DNA of 64,000 nt from a virus, in the IMG/VR virus record IMGVR_UViG_3300020185_001680, positions 1 through 64,000 of that record; one strand, written 5' to 3'. The translations under genes were made by a program, and so were the position numbers. Under the pieces are notes generated by a model. That model searched no databases, was not told the origin of the DNA, and worked only from the letters and a program-made list of their open reading frames with translations. Shown in pieces: positions 50,943-59,472 of this stretch; position 1 is the stretch's first letter; each line of letters opens with the position of its first letter.

Positions 50943-52211
50943 CTATTTATTAAAAATTTCGAAACTCTCTATAAATTTCTCGTATTTTTTGCTTTCGCTT
51001 AATGCTAAATCTTCTGCCATTGCTACTTGCTGTGGTTGTTGTGCTGAAAGTAAAGAAGCCTTAACTGCTCTATATTCCATTGCATCTAAACTACCACCTG
51101 ATGATAATTTGTTACCAATCCCACCTAAGTAATTAGCAAGTCTGCTGTCTTTAGCAACACTGCTTAATTGACTAACTTGGTAGCCTAACTTTGCATGTGG
51201 ATCTGAGAACTCAATTGGATCTTCCGCAATAACTTCTTTTGCTCCGGTGAAATCTGCACCTTCAATTGCTTTCATTATGTAACTTTCAAATGCTGTTTTT
51301 TTATTTACTAACTTAGATAGTGTTTCGTGTGCATTACCTACTTTGTTATCAAAGTGTGTTTCAGTAAAGTGGTCTTCTAAGTTTACTTCATTGACCATTT
51401 CAATGTTATCAAATTCTGCTAAACTCTCAACTGTTTTACTGTATGACTTAGGACCTGCTATTTTTTTGAATGTATTCTTAATACCTTCAATATGTTCTCT
51501 AGCAACACTAACATACTCTTGATTTGATTCATTAACTAGTCCTTGCTTGGATACATAGTTAACAAATTCTTTTAATGTTTTTAAATCACTGCACATACTT
51601 ACAATGCTTTCGCCAACTGAGTCGTGCATTGTGCCGCCATTGTAAATGTGTCTTGCCATTGCTCTTGCGCCTTGCAAGTTTTTACTAGGAAATAAGAAAC
51701 GTTCCTCATTTGCTTGAATGAATATCTTACTAATATTCCTACTTCTAGCACCACGTGATTCTTCGTTTACAGCCTTAGTATGTTTTACAACTAATTTAAC
51801 TGTATCCAAAGGTTGGTAACTTGTTTTTGATGATCCGTATGATGAACCTAAACTTGCTTCTTGTACACTTTCCATATCTGTCTCTTTTGTAATATTAATT
51901 TTTTCGCTGGCTGGTTTTAATGTTTTACCAAACAGTCTATAATCCATTGTCATTAAGTGTTTTCTTGCAATGCTACCTAACTGTGATCTTAGTGTGTCTG
52001 TTTCGTCGGAATTTTCAGATGCACTAAAACGTATTTCTTCACTTGCTACATTCAATGTTACAAGTAAGTTCGGATTCTCTACAAAGAACCTGATTGCTTC
52101 TGCAGGGTCGCCTACTACTTCACCGTCTTTATCGAAAGTATCTATTTCGTAGCCGTGGCCTTTAAGTAAATTAAAGACTCTGTCTGCAACTGTTTTTACA
52201 CTTATTGCCAT
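50943..52211 (-). CDS. Virion-region structural protein
   Basis: A 422-residue protein (MAISVKTVADRVFNLLKGHG). Its N-terminal part has alpha/beta character and the C-terminal part is helical, ending 'YEKFIESFEIFNK'. It lies downstream of the sulfotransferase. GGAG precedes the ATG and a GATAAATA late box is about 20 bases upstream. No catalytic motif is visible; a head or neck role is inferred from position. Confidence 0.75.
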   Translation of the reverse strand: MAISVKTVADRVFNLLKGHGYEIDTFDKDGEVVGDPAEAIRFFVENPNLLVTLNVASEEIRFSASENSDETDTLRSQLGSIARKHLMTMDYRLFGKTLKPASEKINITKETDMESVQEASLGSSYGSSKTSYQPLDTVKLVVKHTKAVNEESRGARSRNISKIFIQANEERFLFPSKNLQGARAMARHIYNGGTMHDSVGESIVSMCSDLKTLKEFVNYVSKQGLVNESNQEYVSVAREHIEGIKNTFKKIAGPKSYSKTVESLAEFDNIEMVNEVNLEDHFTETHFDNKVGNAHETLSKLVNKKTAFESYIMKAIEGADFTGAKEVIAEDPIEFSDPHAKLGYQVSQLSSVAKDSRLANYLGGIGNKLSSGGSLDAMEYRAVKASLLSAQQPQQVAMAEDLALSESKKYEKFIESFEIFNK

Positions 52212-52223
52212 ATTATTTATCTC

Positions 52224-52985
52224 CTACTTGTATTTATCTTTTAAAGCACTTATGTAGTCTATATCTGTTTGATAGAAATTTTGCAACACTTGTAACGTAC
52301 CAGGATTCATACGGTCTTTTCTAAGTTTTTTATTCTTAGTAACATTTGATGTTTGTATAGGATATTGGATATCAATATCCAATGCTTTATTAACGTAATT
52401 TGCTTCATTTAATCTATCATAGTCTAGATACTTTATATTATACTTTTCCCAACTAGGTGCCCAAACACTGTATTGACCTAGTCCAAAAAGATTTTTTAAG
52501 CCGGGTCTAGTTATGCTTTCTTCGTATTTTGTTTTACTTGCATCTATCATTTGTTGCATAGACTCGGGCTTTTGACTATGGCTAATTAGTCCATACATAT
52601 TTAAAAAATTTACACTGGAAATTAATATGTCAATAGGGTCTTTAAGAATACAAATAAACGTTACGTCAAATCTATCTGTAAAAGATTTTACATTTTCAGG
52701 ATACTGTAGTGCTTCTTTATAGCACAATGTAAAATCAAGTATAGGAGTTTTACTATCTTCTATAGCATTAAAATATTCTTCTTTACTGTATGTAGGTACA
52801 GTATGAGGATCGTTATCTGGATGAGCTTGTATTTTTGGACGATTAAGTTCGACTGTTGACCAAAGATTAATTTCTTTTATATCATTGAATGAACTAAATT
52901 TACTATCTAAAACAAGATTGTTGTATAACCAAGTTGTGCCTGTTTTAGGGGGCCCGAAGCAACAAACAACATCCGAGTTTATCAT
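52224..52985 (-). CDS. PAPS-dependent sulfotransferase
   Basis: A 253-residue sulfotransferase that would transfer sulfate from PAPS to a glycan or lipid hydroxyl. The 5'-phosphosulfate loop is 'FGPPKTGTTWLYNN' (about 10-22), and the 3'-phosphate site is 'CILKDPIDILISSVNF'. Length and motifs fit the membrane-type carbohydrate family. It overlaps the terminase stop by 4 bases, which is unusual company. The acceptor is unknown. Confidence 0.86.
   Translation of the reverse strand: MINSDVVCCFGPPKTGTTWLYNNLVLDSKFSSFNDIKEINLWSTVELNRPKIQAHPDNDPHTVPTYSKEEYFNAIEDSKTPILDFTLCYKEALQYPENVKSFTDRFDVTFICILKDPIDILISSVNFLNMYGLISHSQKPESMQQMIDASKTKYEESITRPGLKNLFGLGQYSVWAPSWEKYNIKYLDYDRLNEANYVNKALDIDIQYPIQTSNVTKNKKLRKDRMNPGTLQVLQNFYQTDIDYISALKDKYK
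52231..52238 (-). promoter_or_regulatory. Late promoter GATAAATA
   Basis: Late box in the 3' end of the sulfotransferase gene, 19 bases before the ATG at 52211. Confidence 0.72.
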
Positions 52986-54592
52986 AACAAGCCAATTGGC
53001 ATAGGCTCATCGTATTCATCAAAAGGCCCCGAACTGTCATCGTCATCGAATGAACTTTCGTCTGCACCTTTTATATTTTGGTTTACAACATCATATACTG
53101 AATCTTCAAACGATGCAATATAATTAATCATGCGTACAGCAATAAGCATACTCATAACCAAATCATCAGTGTCGCCTGGTTGTGCGGCAAAACTATTACC
53201 TCTTGCAACAAACACTTTAAGTTCTCGTAAAAATGCTTTACTGTAAGTTTTTAATTTACCTTGTTCTATGTAACGTTTAAGCGATATGCAACCGTCCATT
53301 TTTGTTTTAGCACTAGTATGGAAACCTTTACGTCCACGTTTACCTTGTTGCTTAACAGGATCGTGTAGCATTTGCCCTGGGAAGTTTTCTTCACCTGTGT
53401 CTCTAATAACCACAAGTGCCGCTTCACCAATAGTATTGTTCTCTACTGTCCAGTAAATATCACTAGGTTCGTATGTTTCAATCTCTTGAAGTATTTGTCG
53501 CAAAGTTCTAACTTGGTCTTCAACCGGTGTTTTGTTATGACACCATTCAGCAACTTGTTTCATTGCGGGTAGTTCTAGTACTTGTATTGCGGCATTATCC
53601 CCGCCTGTTCCTGCACTAGGATCTAGTGTTACAACATACATAGCATCTTTCTTGGGCCTAGAATACCAACGGACTTGGCCTGTTCTGTACAGGGTATCTG
53701 TGTGCTTCATATTAGCCAAGCAAAGCGAGTCAATAAGTGTTTCGTTATAAATGATAAATTCGCATTCATGCTCACGCCTAAAACGTTCTTCACCGATTCT
53801 GCTTTGTTCCGCTTCTGCCCACGCAGGGTCTCTGTCTGGATGTTGGTCCCATGTAGCCATGTAACCTTTGAAACCATTGATACCTAAGTCTAATTCGTTA
53901 CCGTATTCATCTACAGTCTTTTGTGATTGATGCCAAATACTAGCAAATGTATCTTCGTCACTGTTGGGTGTGCTTGTAACAATACACTTACCGCCTGTAC
54001 TTAGTGTGGGAGATAGTGCTGTCCAAAACTCCGCGGCAATGCGTGGGGGTACGAACGCAAACTCATCTAAGTATACTAGTGTTAAGGACATACCACGTCC
54101 AGTAGTTTCAGTAGTTGTACTTGCTACAATTCTACTGCCATTATCAAAAGTAATACTCATTTTATTGTATTCACTTACACCCGCTCTAATGTGGTCTGGT
54201 ACACTTTCATATGCATAACGTATACGTTGCATAATCTCCATTGCACCTGCCGCCTTGTGAGCCGCAACTAATATTGTACTGTCAGGCTTAAACATAGCAT
54301 ACCACAGCAAGTATCCTGCCGCTACAGTAGTTTTACCCATCTGTCTGCCCAGCATATTAATACTGTATCTATACTTGTTATAGTTGTTGATTAGGTCATC
54401 TTGATATGAGAACGGATCAAATGAAATACCGCCTTTAGTTGGATGCTGTATCTTTACATAGTTTTTCATAAAGAAAGCAGGCCCGGTATCATCATCACAA
54501 CATTCCTGAAATTCTTTCAGCATTGTTGCGTCATAACTAACTTTATCGTATGCGCCTTTTACAAGCTCTGTACCTACTGTTCCTTTTGGCAT
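52982..54592 (-). CDS. gp17: Terminase large subunit gp17
   Basis: The 536-residue packaging motor. The ATPase domain has Walker A 'LGRQMGKTTVAAG' (about 80) and Walker B 'LTLVYLDEFAF' (about 174). The nuclease domain has 'VVTLDPSAG' (about 320), 'YWTVENNTIG' (about 380) and 'DTDDLVMSM' (about 473) as the acidic triad of the RuvC-like site. No Shine-Dalgarno exists: CATAAATA ends five bases before the ATG. Confidence 0.96.
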   Translation of the reverse strand: MPKGTVGTELVKGAYDKVSYDATMLKEFQECCDDDTGPAFFMKNYVKIQHPTKGGISFDPFSYQDDLINNYNKYRYSINMLGRQMGKTTVAAGYLLWYAMFKPDSTILVAAHKAAGAMEIMQRIRYAYESVPDHIRAGVSEYNKMSITFDNGSRIVASTTTETTGRGMSLTLVYLDEFAFVPPRIAAEFWTALSPTLSTGGKCIVTSTPNSDEDTFASIWHQSQKTVDEYGNELDLGINGFKGYMATWDQHPDRDPAWAEAEQSRIGEERFRREHECEFIIYNETLIDSLCLANMKHTDTLYRTGQVRWYSRPKKDAMYVVTLDPSAGTGGDNAAIQVLELPAMKQVAEWCHNKTPVEDQVRTLRQILQEIETYEPSDIYWTVENNTIGEAALVVIRDTGEENFPGQMLHDPVKQQGKRGRKGFHTSAKTKMDGCISLKRYIEQGKLKTYSKAFLRELKVFVARGNSFAAQPGDTDDLVMSMLIAVRMINYIASFEDSVYDVVNQNIKGADESSFDDDDSSGPFDEYDEPMPIGLL

Positions 54593-54597
54593 ACAGT

Positions 54598-54605
54598 TAT
54601 TTATG
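54598..54605 (-). promoter_or_regulatory. Late promoter (CATAAATA), leaderless spacing
   Basis: CATAAATA, spacer ACTGT, then the gp17 ATG at 54592. Confidence 0.7.
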
Positions 54606-54628
54606 TAGATTTATGTGGGGGATTGTTG

Positions 54629-55066
54629 TTATTTAGAACCGTTCATGAGATATGCTTTAAGTTTATCTCTAATGATGTTGGTTAAAACTTGCTTATCTGG
54701 TGTACCGCTGTTGTATGGATTTGTAGGTTCCTCTTGACTATGATCATGCCCAGGACAGTCACATTCTGATCCAGGCTTGCCACAATCATCACATACTTCT
54801 TCTGCTTCTGGTTCTTCGGCATGGTCATGTTCAATTGGATCTGCGTAATGCATCTGAGTCGCCGCTGGTCCACCACCTGGTAATGTAATACCGACTTTTT
54901 GTAATAACATTTTAAGTTCATCAACTGAATCAGCACTTGCATCAACAGACACCGAGCCTGTTTGTGTACTAAATTCTTTTTTGTAACTGTGACTTTCAGA
55001 AGTGTCTGCAGAAGCACATGAGTCACATGCTTCTAATAACTTCTTATTAAAGTCTATATCGTTCAC
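54629..55066 (-). CDS. Hypothetical protein with Cys cluster and capsid-targeting-like leader
   Basis: A 145-residue acidic protein. It starts MNDIDFNKKLLE-A (L-L-E site). A Cys/His cluster 'CDDCGKPGSECDCPGHDH' (about 91-108) could bind a metal. The C-terminus is helical (LTNIIRDKLKAYLMNGSK). Its ATG overlaps the preceding stop by 4 bases. No family recognised. Confidence 0.75.
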   Translation of the reverse strand: MNDIDFNKKLLEACDSCASADTSESHSYKKEFSTQTGSVSVDASADSVDELKMLLQKVGITLPGGGPAATQMHYADPIEHDHAEEPEAEEVCDDCGKPGSECDCPGHDHSQEEPTNPYNSGTPDKQVLTNIIRDKLKAYLMNGSK

Positions 55067-55767
55067 GAGCTTCTTGAGCCTCTCATTTGGTCGATAGTGT
55101 GTACATGCTTACTAGACTCTGCACCTTTACCCATGTTTGGAGTGTTTTGCATTGTAGCCATTGTGTCTGCATGTTTTTCGCCCATTAGTTCATCTTTAGT
55201 TGGGTAGTTTCTAAAATAGTCTGCACCCTTTTCTGCTTTGATTTTTTCTAACTCTGCTAGGAATTTCGTATTGTATGCTTCACCGAACAATGCTTCACTG
55301 AAATCGACATCAACGTTTTCATTTTCATAATGTGCTTGTTCTTCTTTAGTTAACTCTGCTTCTTCATGGTCAACAAGTCTTCCGTCATCTAATGCTTTTT
55401 GCTCTGCGGCAATATCTGCCTGTAACTTTCTAGGCTCTTTAACACCATAACATAATACACGTTCATGGTCTACACCTAGGTTTACTGCAACGTATACTTC
55501 TAATACTCTGTCGTTGACTGGGTATTTTAATATAACGTCTGAGCTACATACTTCGCTTGTAAAGTTTGCACCTTTTAATCTTGAAAACTCCATTGGGTTC
55601 TCTTGAATAGGCGCTCTCTTCCAAGGAGTAGCACTTATAATATTGTACTTTGCCAATATTGATTCTAATTTTGCTAAATCTTCGTTAGAACAATCTCTGG
55701 CTACTTTAATTTTGTAACCGTACTCTTTGTCTAAAGATTCAGAAATGATGTCTTTTAGTTCTTTCAT
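55063..55767 (-). CDS. Virion-region protein with capsid-targeting-like leader
   Basis: A 234-residue protein. MKELKDIISE fits the I-x-E leader pattern. A compact alpha/beta domain covers about 17-115 ('YKIKVARDCSNEDLAKLESI'), followed by a charged tail. A GATAAATA late box and GGAG ribosome binding site precede it. Function unknown; position next to the packaging genes suggests a head component. Confidence 0.78.
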   Translation of the reverse strand: MKELKDIISESLDKEYGYKIKVARDCSNEDLAKLESILAKYNIISATPWKRAPIQENPMEFSRLKGANFTSEVCSSDVILKYPVNDRVLEVYVAVNLGVDHERVLCYGVKEPRKLQADIAAEQKALDDGRLVDHEEAELTKEEQAHYENENVDVDFSEALFGEAYNTKFLAELEKIKAEKGADYFRNYPTKDELMGEKHADTMATMQNTPNMGKGAESSKHVHTIDQMRGSRSS

Positions 55768-55789
55768 AGTCTAAAACTCCTGTTACACT

Positions 55790-55797
55790 TATTTATC
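55790..55797 (-). promoter_or_regulatory. Late promoter GATAAATA (divergent pair, minus)
   Basis: Late box 22 bases before the ATG at 55767. It shares base 55797 with a plus-strand late box. Confidence 0.78.
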
Positions 55798-55804
55798 ATA
55801 AATA
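55797..55804 (+). promoter_or_regulatory. Late promoter (CATAAATA), plus strand
   Basis: CATAAATA, eight bases, then the ATG at 55813, leaving a leader of about three bases. Confidence 0.7.
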
Positions 55805-55812
55805 CTAAAAGT

Positions 55813-56448
55813 ATGCAGTTTAAACTAAGCCAAAACAAATTTAACACCCGAAGAACGTGGGGAACAGCTATTGAGAACATGGTTTGCCCACATGCAGATG
55901 CTTTAGATAGATTCGACCAAAGTGGTTACGACTTATGTCTATTAGAACAAGAGTATGCAAAAGCAAACATGGGATCATATGATTACATGCGATATAAAGC
56001 ATGTATTAAACAAGAGTGGTATATAAATGACCATGCACATAAAGGTGTACACATTAATCATTCTGACTTGTACGAACGTAAAGGCTACCATGGCTATGCA
56101 TTAGAACAATTAGGGCATTGGGCGCCGGGCAATAATCTACTATGGAAAATGATTAAACTAAAACCCAAGTGGGGTATAGACATGAGCATAGACTATGTAG
56201 ATGACAGAGGTACTGTAATGGAACTTTTTCATTACGAATGGGACGATACTGAATTAGACACAGTGCTAGAAAAGAAAGAAATCATAGAATTAGTTATAGA
56301 AAATAATGACTGGGAAAATGTTGCAAGTACTAAACTGTTAAGAAAGGATGAATGGCAACATTTAGATTTTACAGGTCAAAGTGAGTGGACTACAAAGTTT
56401 TTGGGATTACCTAAAGAACGATTTAAACTAGTTCCTTGGAAAATATAA
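55813..56448 (+). CDS. Hypothetical protein, plus strand
   Basis: A 211-residue protein (MQFKLSQNKFNTRRTWGTAI) rich in Trp, Tyr and His ('GHWAPGNNLLWKMIKLKPKW'). It has no Shine-Dalgarno and starts eight bases after a late box. It is flanked by convergent and divergent minus-strand genes, so it is one of the two plus-strand exceptions. No family recognised. Confidence 0.8.
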   Translation: MQFKLSQNKFNTRRTWGTAIENMVCPHADALDRFDQSGYDLCLLEQEYAKANMGSYDYMRYKACIKQEWYINDHAHKGVHINHSDLYERKGYHGYALEQLGHWAPGNNLLWKMIKLKPKWGIDMSIDYVDDRGTVMELFHYEWDDTELDTVLEKKEIIELVIENNDWENVASTKLLRKDEWQHLDFTGQSEWTTKFLGLPKERFKLVPWKI

Positions 56449-56476
56449 CGGGTCCTCCATGGTCCCTATGATATTA

Positions 56477-56845
56477 CTAACAGCCTCCGCCAAATGTTAA
56501 ACCGTCTGGTACACATTCCGCTTCTTCGACTTCTTCCTCTTCTTCAACAAAACATGCTTCATAACTGAAACCTTGGGGTGGTGCAACACCGGCCCATGCC
56601 CAGCATTGTTCATCACCAGTTACTGGCTCAGGAACATAGTCACGTTTACTCCACTCTTTTGCATTGAAAAAACGAACAGCATTTTTCATACTGCCAGTGG
56701 CAGTGTATACATTATCTTTGTTGCTAATGTAAATGCTTTCTTTGTTTTTGAGAGTGTAGGTTGATCCATCTTCGTAGTTTATTACTGTTTGGGCAGACAC
56801 CGAAGTGGACAAAAGTATCATACCCAACATTGTTGCTATTTTCAT
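56477..56845 (-). CDS. Exported small protein
   Basis: A 122-residue protein with a clear signal peptide (MKIATMLGMILLSTSVSA, cut before QT). The mature part is small and beta-rich and contains four Cys ('GDEQCWAWAG', 'YEACFVEEEE', 'EAECVPDGLTFGGGC'), which could form two disulfides in the periplasm. An AAGGAGAAG ribosome binding site and a TATAAATA late box precede it. A lysis, envelope or superinfection role is possible but not shown. Confidence 0.8.
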   Translation of the reverse strand: MKIATMLGMILLSTSVSAQTVINYEDGSTYTLKNKESIYISNKDNVYTATGSMKNAVRFFNAKEWSKRDYVPEPVTGDEQCWAWAGVAPPQGFSYEACFVEEEEEVEEAECVPDGLTFGGGC

Positions 56846-56893
56846 AACTTCTCCTTGTTGGTCAGTACATGATACAACTGTATACTGAAATTA

Positions 56894-56901
56894 TATTTAT
56901 A
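56894..56901 (-). promoter_or_regulatory. Late promoter TATAAATA
   Basis: Exact T4 late consensus about 48 bases before the ATG of the exported protein. Confidence 0.75.
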
Positions 56902-56922
56902 TATAATTAAAAAAAGGAAAGG

Positions 56923-57411
56923 TTAATCTTTGTTGTTAATAATTTTTAACAACTCGTTTCTATCAAACGTTTGCTCTTTACTTGAATCCCCATTAGAATA
57001 ACTACCAGCATTGCTATCTAATCTTGCTTTCTTAATCATCATATCAATTTGCTTTAACTTAGAATTTATTTTACTGTCTTTAGCATCTAAGGCAGTTTTT
57101 AACATTTTCGACGCACTATCAAAAATACCACCTGCATCTCTATCACTAACATTCATTCCTAAATTCATTAACTGCTGATAACTATCAACTGCCTGGGTGG
57201 CAATACTGTCCATATCGATATTATGATCTTCTAGTCCTTCGACATTTCTTAAAGCATAGTCTATCTTTTCTGCATTACTAAGTGCTTTTTCAACTTCTGC
57301 TATTTCAACAACTGCTGTTTTAGGCGCCTCAGTGAACTTCTCTACTTCGTCGGATGCCAATGCTTCTTCCATAGATGGTAAATTAAATTCTTCTTCTAGT
57401 TTCTTGGTCAT
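56923..57411 (-). CDS. gp16: Terminase small subunit, gp16-like
   Basis: A 162-residue helical protein of the T4 gp16 type that regulates gp17 during packaging. The central helices 'VDSYQQLMNLGMNVSDRDAG' and 'ASKMLKTALDAKDSKINSKL' form the coiled-coil core expected of gp16. Length matches T4 (164). There is no Shine-Dalgarno; GGTAAATA ends five bases before the ATG. Unlike T4, it is not adjacent to gp17. Confidence 0.75.
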   Translation of the reverse strand: MTKKLEEEFNLPSMEEALASDEVEKFTEAPKTAVVEIAEVEKALSNAEKIDYALRNVEGLEDHNIDMDSIATQAVDSYQQLMNLGMNVSDRDAGGIFDSASKMLKTALDAKDSKINSKLKQIDMMIKKARLDSNAGSYSNGDSSKEQTFDRNELLKIINNKD

Positions 57412-57416
57412 GCTAG

Positions 57417-57424
57417 TATTTACC
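57417..57424 (-). promoter_or_regulatory. Putative late promoter (GGTAAATA), leaderless spacing
   Basis: GGTAAATA, spacer CTAGC, then the ATG at 57411. Confidence 0.55.
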
Positions 57425-57467
57425 TATTGTAATGTCTATACCTAAAAAATTCGATAATGTTTTGCGA

Positions 57468-57929
57468 CTACCTCATTTTGCGTCTTGGTTTGGTAGTTCT
57501 CTTAGGCTTATTAAATATCTGATCTTCAGTGATAACTTTAAAATGTATACCTTTGCTTTTAGCCCAGGCACTTGCGGCTTCCCATTTAACAGCATTAACT
57601 TGTGTTGCCATCTTATCACCTCTGCCTCTTGCTTCTTCTATAACTGTTTGACTTTTAGGCTTTACTTCTATAAGCTCTACTCTTGTTTTACCGTTCTTAT
57701 CTTCATATTGAACCATAAAGTCGGGTACATAGTTAGTTATTTTTCCTGTAAAAGGATGCATATAAGGTATCTTAACGTTTTCACTAGCCCACTTAATTAT
57801 GTTTGGATGGCTATCACAGAACCTCATAAACGCCGTTTCCCAACTGCTACGAGCAAAGGGTGCCTTTGCTCCTATATACTTACTAGGATTTTCTACAATG
57901 TATTTTCCTTGGGAATATTTGGACGCCAT
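57468..57929 (-). CDS. gp4: Head completion protein gp4
   Basis: A 153-residue homologue of T4 gp4, needed to finish filled heads. It shows the family start 'YSQGKYIVENPSKYIG', 'RSSWETAFMRFCDSHPNIIK', and a nuclease-like core 'YVPDFMVQY' plus 'VELIEVKPKS' (D...E-x-K). The C-terminus is basic (KPKRTTKPRRKMR). It lies in the gp18-to-gp16 run. Confidence 0.88.
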   Translation of the reverse strand: MASKYSQGKYIVENPSKYIGAKAPFARSSWETAFMRFCDSHPNIIKWASENVKIPYMHPFTGKITNYVPDFMVQYEDKNGKTRVELIEVKPKSQTVIEEARGRGDKMATQVNAVKWEAASAWAKSKGIHFKVITEDQIFNKPKRTTKPRRKMR

Positions 57930-57937
57930 ATCGGTCT

Positions 57938-58372
57938 CTATGGTCTGATTACGTTAGCAATTCTACTGAATTTATTTTGTTTCTCAACTGTTAAACCAAT
58001 AAGATTGCCTTTTGGTCTAATTGTGTTTAATGCTTTATAAGTATTTTCTGCTAGTTTGATACTGTCTTCGTTTAACTCGAAATAAGATATAGGATGTACA
58101 CCTTGTTGATCTGCAATTTTAATTAATGCTTGGGCAAGAGTTGCCGCTGTAGGTTTATTAAATCCTATGTCAGTGAGACGCCCTTCGACCATTTGTAATT
58201 TAGTTGCGTCCATTCCTGCTGTGTTCTGACCTTCTAGCATTGTGGTTAAAATATCTACACTCGCTTCAGGTAGAGGAAAAGCAATTGTGCTGTTCTTTAA
58301 GAACTGTACTAATTTGTCTCGTCTTTTTTCGTAACTGATTTCGTTACCAAATGTTTCATACATGCTGAGCAT
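57938..58372 (-). CDS. Hypothetical virion assembly protein
   Basis: A 144-residue, mostly helical protein (MLSMYETFGNEISYEKRRDK). Its ATG overlaps the preceding stop (TAATG), tying it to the 357-residue tail-type protein. No catalytic motif is visible. Position between tail and head-completion genes suggests a neck or tail-completion component. Confidence 0.78.
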   Translation of the reverse strand: MLSMYETFGNEISYEKRRDKLVQFLKNSTIAFPLPEASVDILTTMLEGQNTAGMDATKLQMVEGRLTDIGFNKPTAATLAQALIKIADQQGVHPISYFELNEDSIKLAENTYKALNTIRPKGNLIGLTVEKQNKFSRIANVIRP

Positions 58373-59445
58373 TAAGGGTTACCTCCGCCGGCTGTTTTCC
58401 AAAAGTCTGACGTACCCTGATCATGTGAATAACGGCTTACTGCATCTGCGTTTGCATCTTTAGGCGTTAACCACTCTGCCTTCTTTTCTTTTAACGATGC
58501 TTGATTTCTAGTGTCAATAGCAGTACCGCTTTCAGTTCCGGGTAAAGGACCTTTGCCTCTAAGTTTTTTGTATTCTAACTTATCGCCGCCGCCCTTAAGG
58601 AAACGCTCCATATCAGCTTCGGGTATAAAACTGTTTACCAAAGGCTTTACTGAGAAGTTTTCGTACTGGATATCCATGTTAACCATTACTGGATCAGCAG
58701 ACGAATGGTCAAATCCATCTACAGTAAATCCTGTTACAATAGGGTTAAACATAGTATAAACAATCGAGCGTTGAGCATGAAACATAACTATGTCTATATG
58801 GCTTAAGAAGTACTTCTGATTACCTGGTAATAAATTATATCCCATGTTGTTATCACTATATTGTGAATTGAATCCGTATGTTGGTCCGTTTGTGCTACCT
58901 GTTGGTATTGCACTAGGAACTACATCATACGGTATCTTTTTAGGACTTAGTGATGTTGTACTAATAGTACCACTGCCGTTGGGGTCAGTTGTCGTTGTGG
59001 TTGTAGATTCGTATTGCCCCATTGGGTTTGTAAATAAATGTGCATACATTTTCATTAATAATAAAACCCATGCACTATCAACGGTGTCGTATGCTGACAT
59101 CGAAATAGGTTTAAATTCTGCGTGGGTTACTGTAATTCGTTTTTTGTTGTATTGATTTTTTACGTCGGTCGCCATTTCGGCACTAGGAACATCACTGTTC
59201 TTGATCATACTGCTGAATACCGTATAGTCTCCAACTTGTGCCATATCAGTAATACCGGGCACACTAACATCACCATTAAAGTAAAAATTAGCATACCCGT
59301 TAAACTTCTGTCTTACCGGGGTGTTCTGCGGGTTAAAAGGCTTTGCATGATTCTCGTCAAATAGAAATGGTTCTGAGCCATCATACTTGACGGACGAAAC
59401 CATTTCCATTGCCATTATTTTAAAGAAATCCTTTAAAAAACTCAT
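58372..59445 (-). CDS. Tail-tube-fold-like baseplate or tail protein
   Basis: A 357-residue protein. The part around 'LSHIDIVMFHAQRSIVYTMF' and 'PIVTGFTVDGFDHSSADPVM' then 'VNMDIQYENFSV' resembles the tail tube/baseplate hub fold shared by gp19, gp48 and gp54. A Thr/Ser-rich insert (about 140-170) and a charged C-terminus flank it. It starts 27 bases after gp19. By position and fold it could be the tube initiator or terminator. Confidence 0.65.
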   Translation of the reverse strand: MSFLKDFFKIMAMEMVSSVKYDGSEPFLFDENHAKPFNPQNTPVRQKFNGYANFYFNGDVSVPGITDMAQVGDYTVFSSMIKNSDVPSAEMATDVKNQYNKKRITVTHAEFKPISMSAYDTVDSAWVLLLMKMYAHLFTNPMGQYESTTTTTTDPNGSGTISTTSLSPKKIPYDVVPSAIPTGSTNGPTYGFNSQYSDNNMGYNLLPGNQKYFLSHIDIVMFHAQRSIVYTMFNPIVTGFTVDGFDHSSADPVMVNMDIQYENFSVKPLVNSFIPEADMERFLKGGGDKLEYKKLRGKGPLPGTESGTAIDTRNQASLKEKKAEWLTPKDANADAVSRYSHDQGTSDFWKTAGGGNP

Positions 59446-59472
59446 CTTATGTTAAAGCCAGCCTAAGCCACC

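Noticed and set aside
57432-58040. Plus-strand open frame of about 202 codons
   Set aside because: It lies antisense to gp4 and the 144-residue gene, both with better context. It has no ribosome binding site, and its predicted protein is a low-complexity Phe/Tyr/Cys-rich sequence typical of an antisense shadow.
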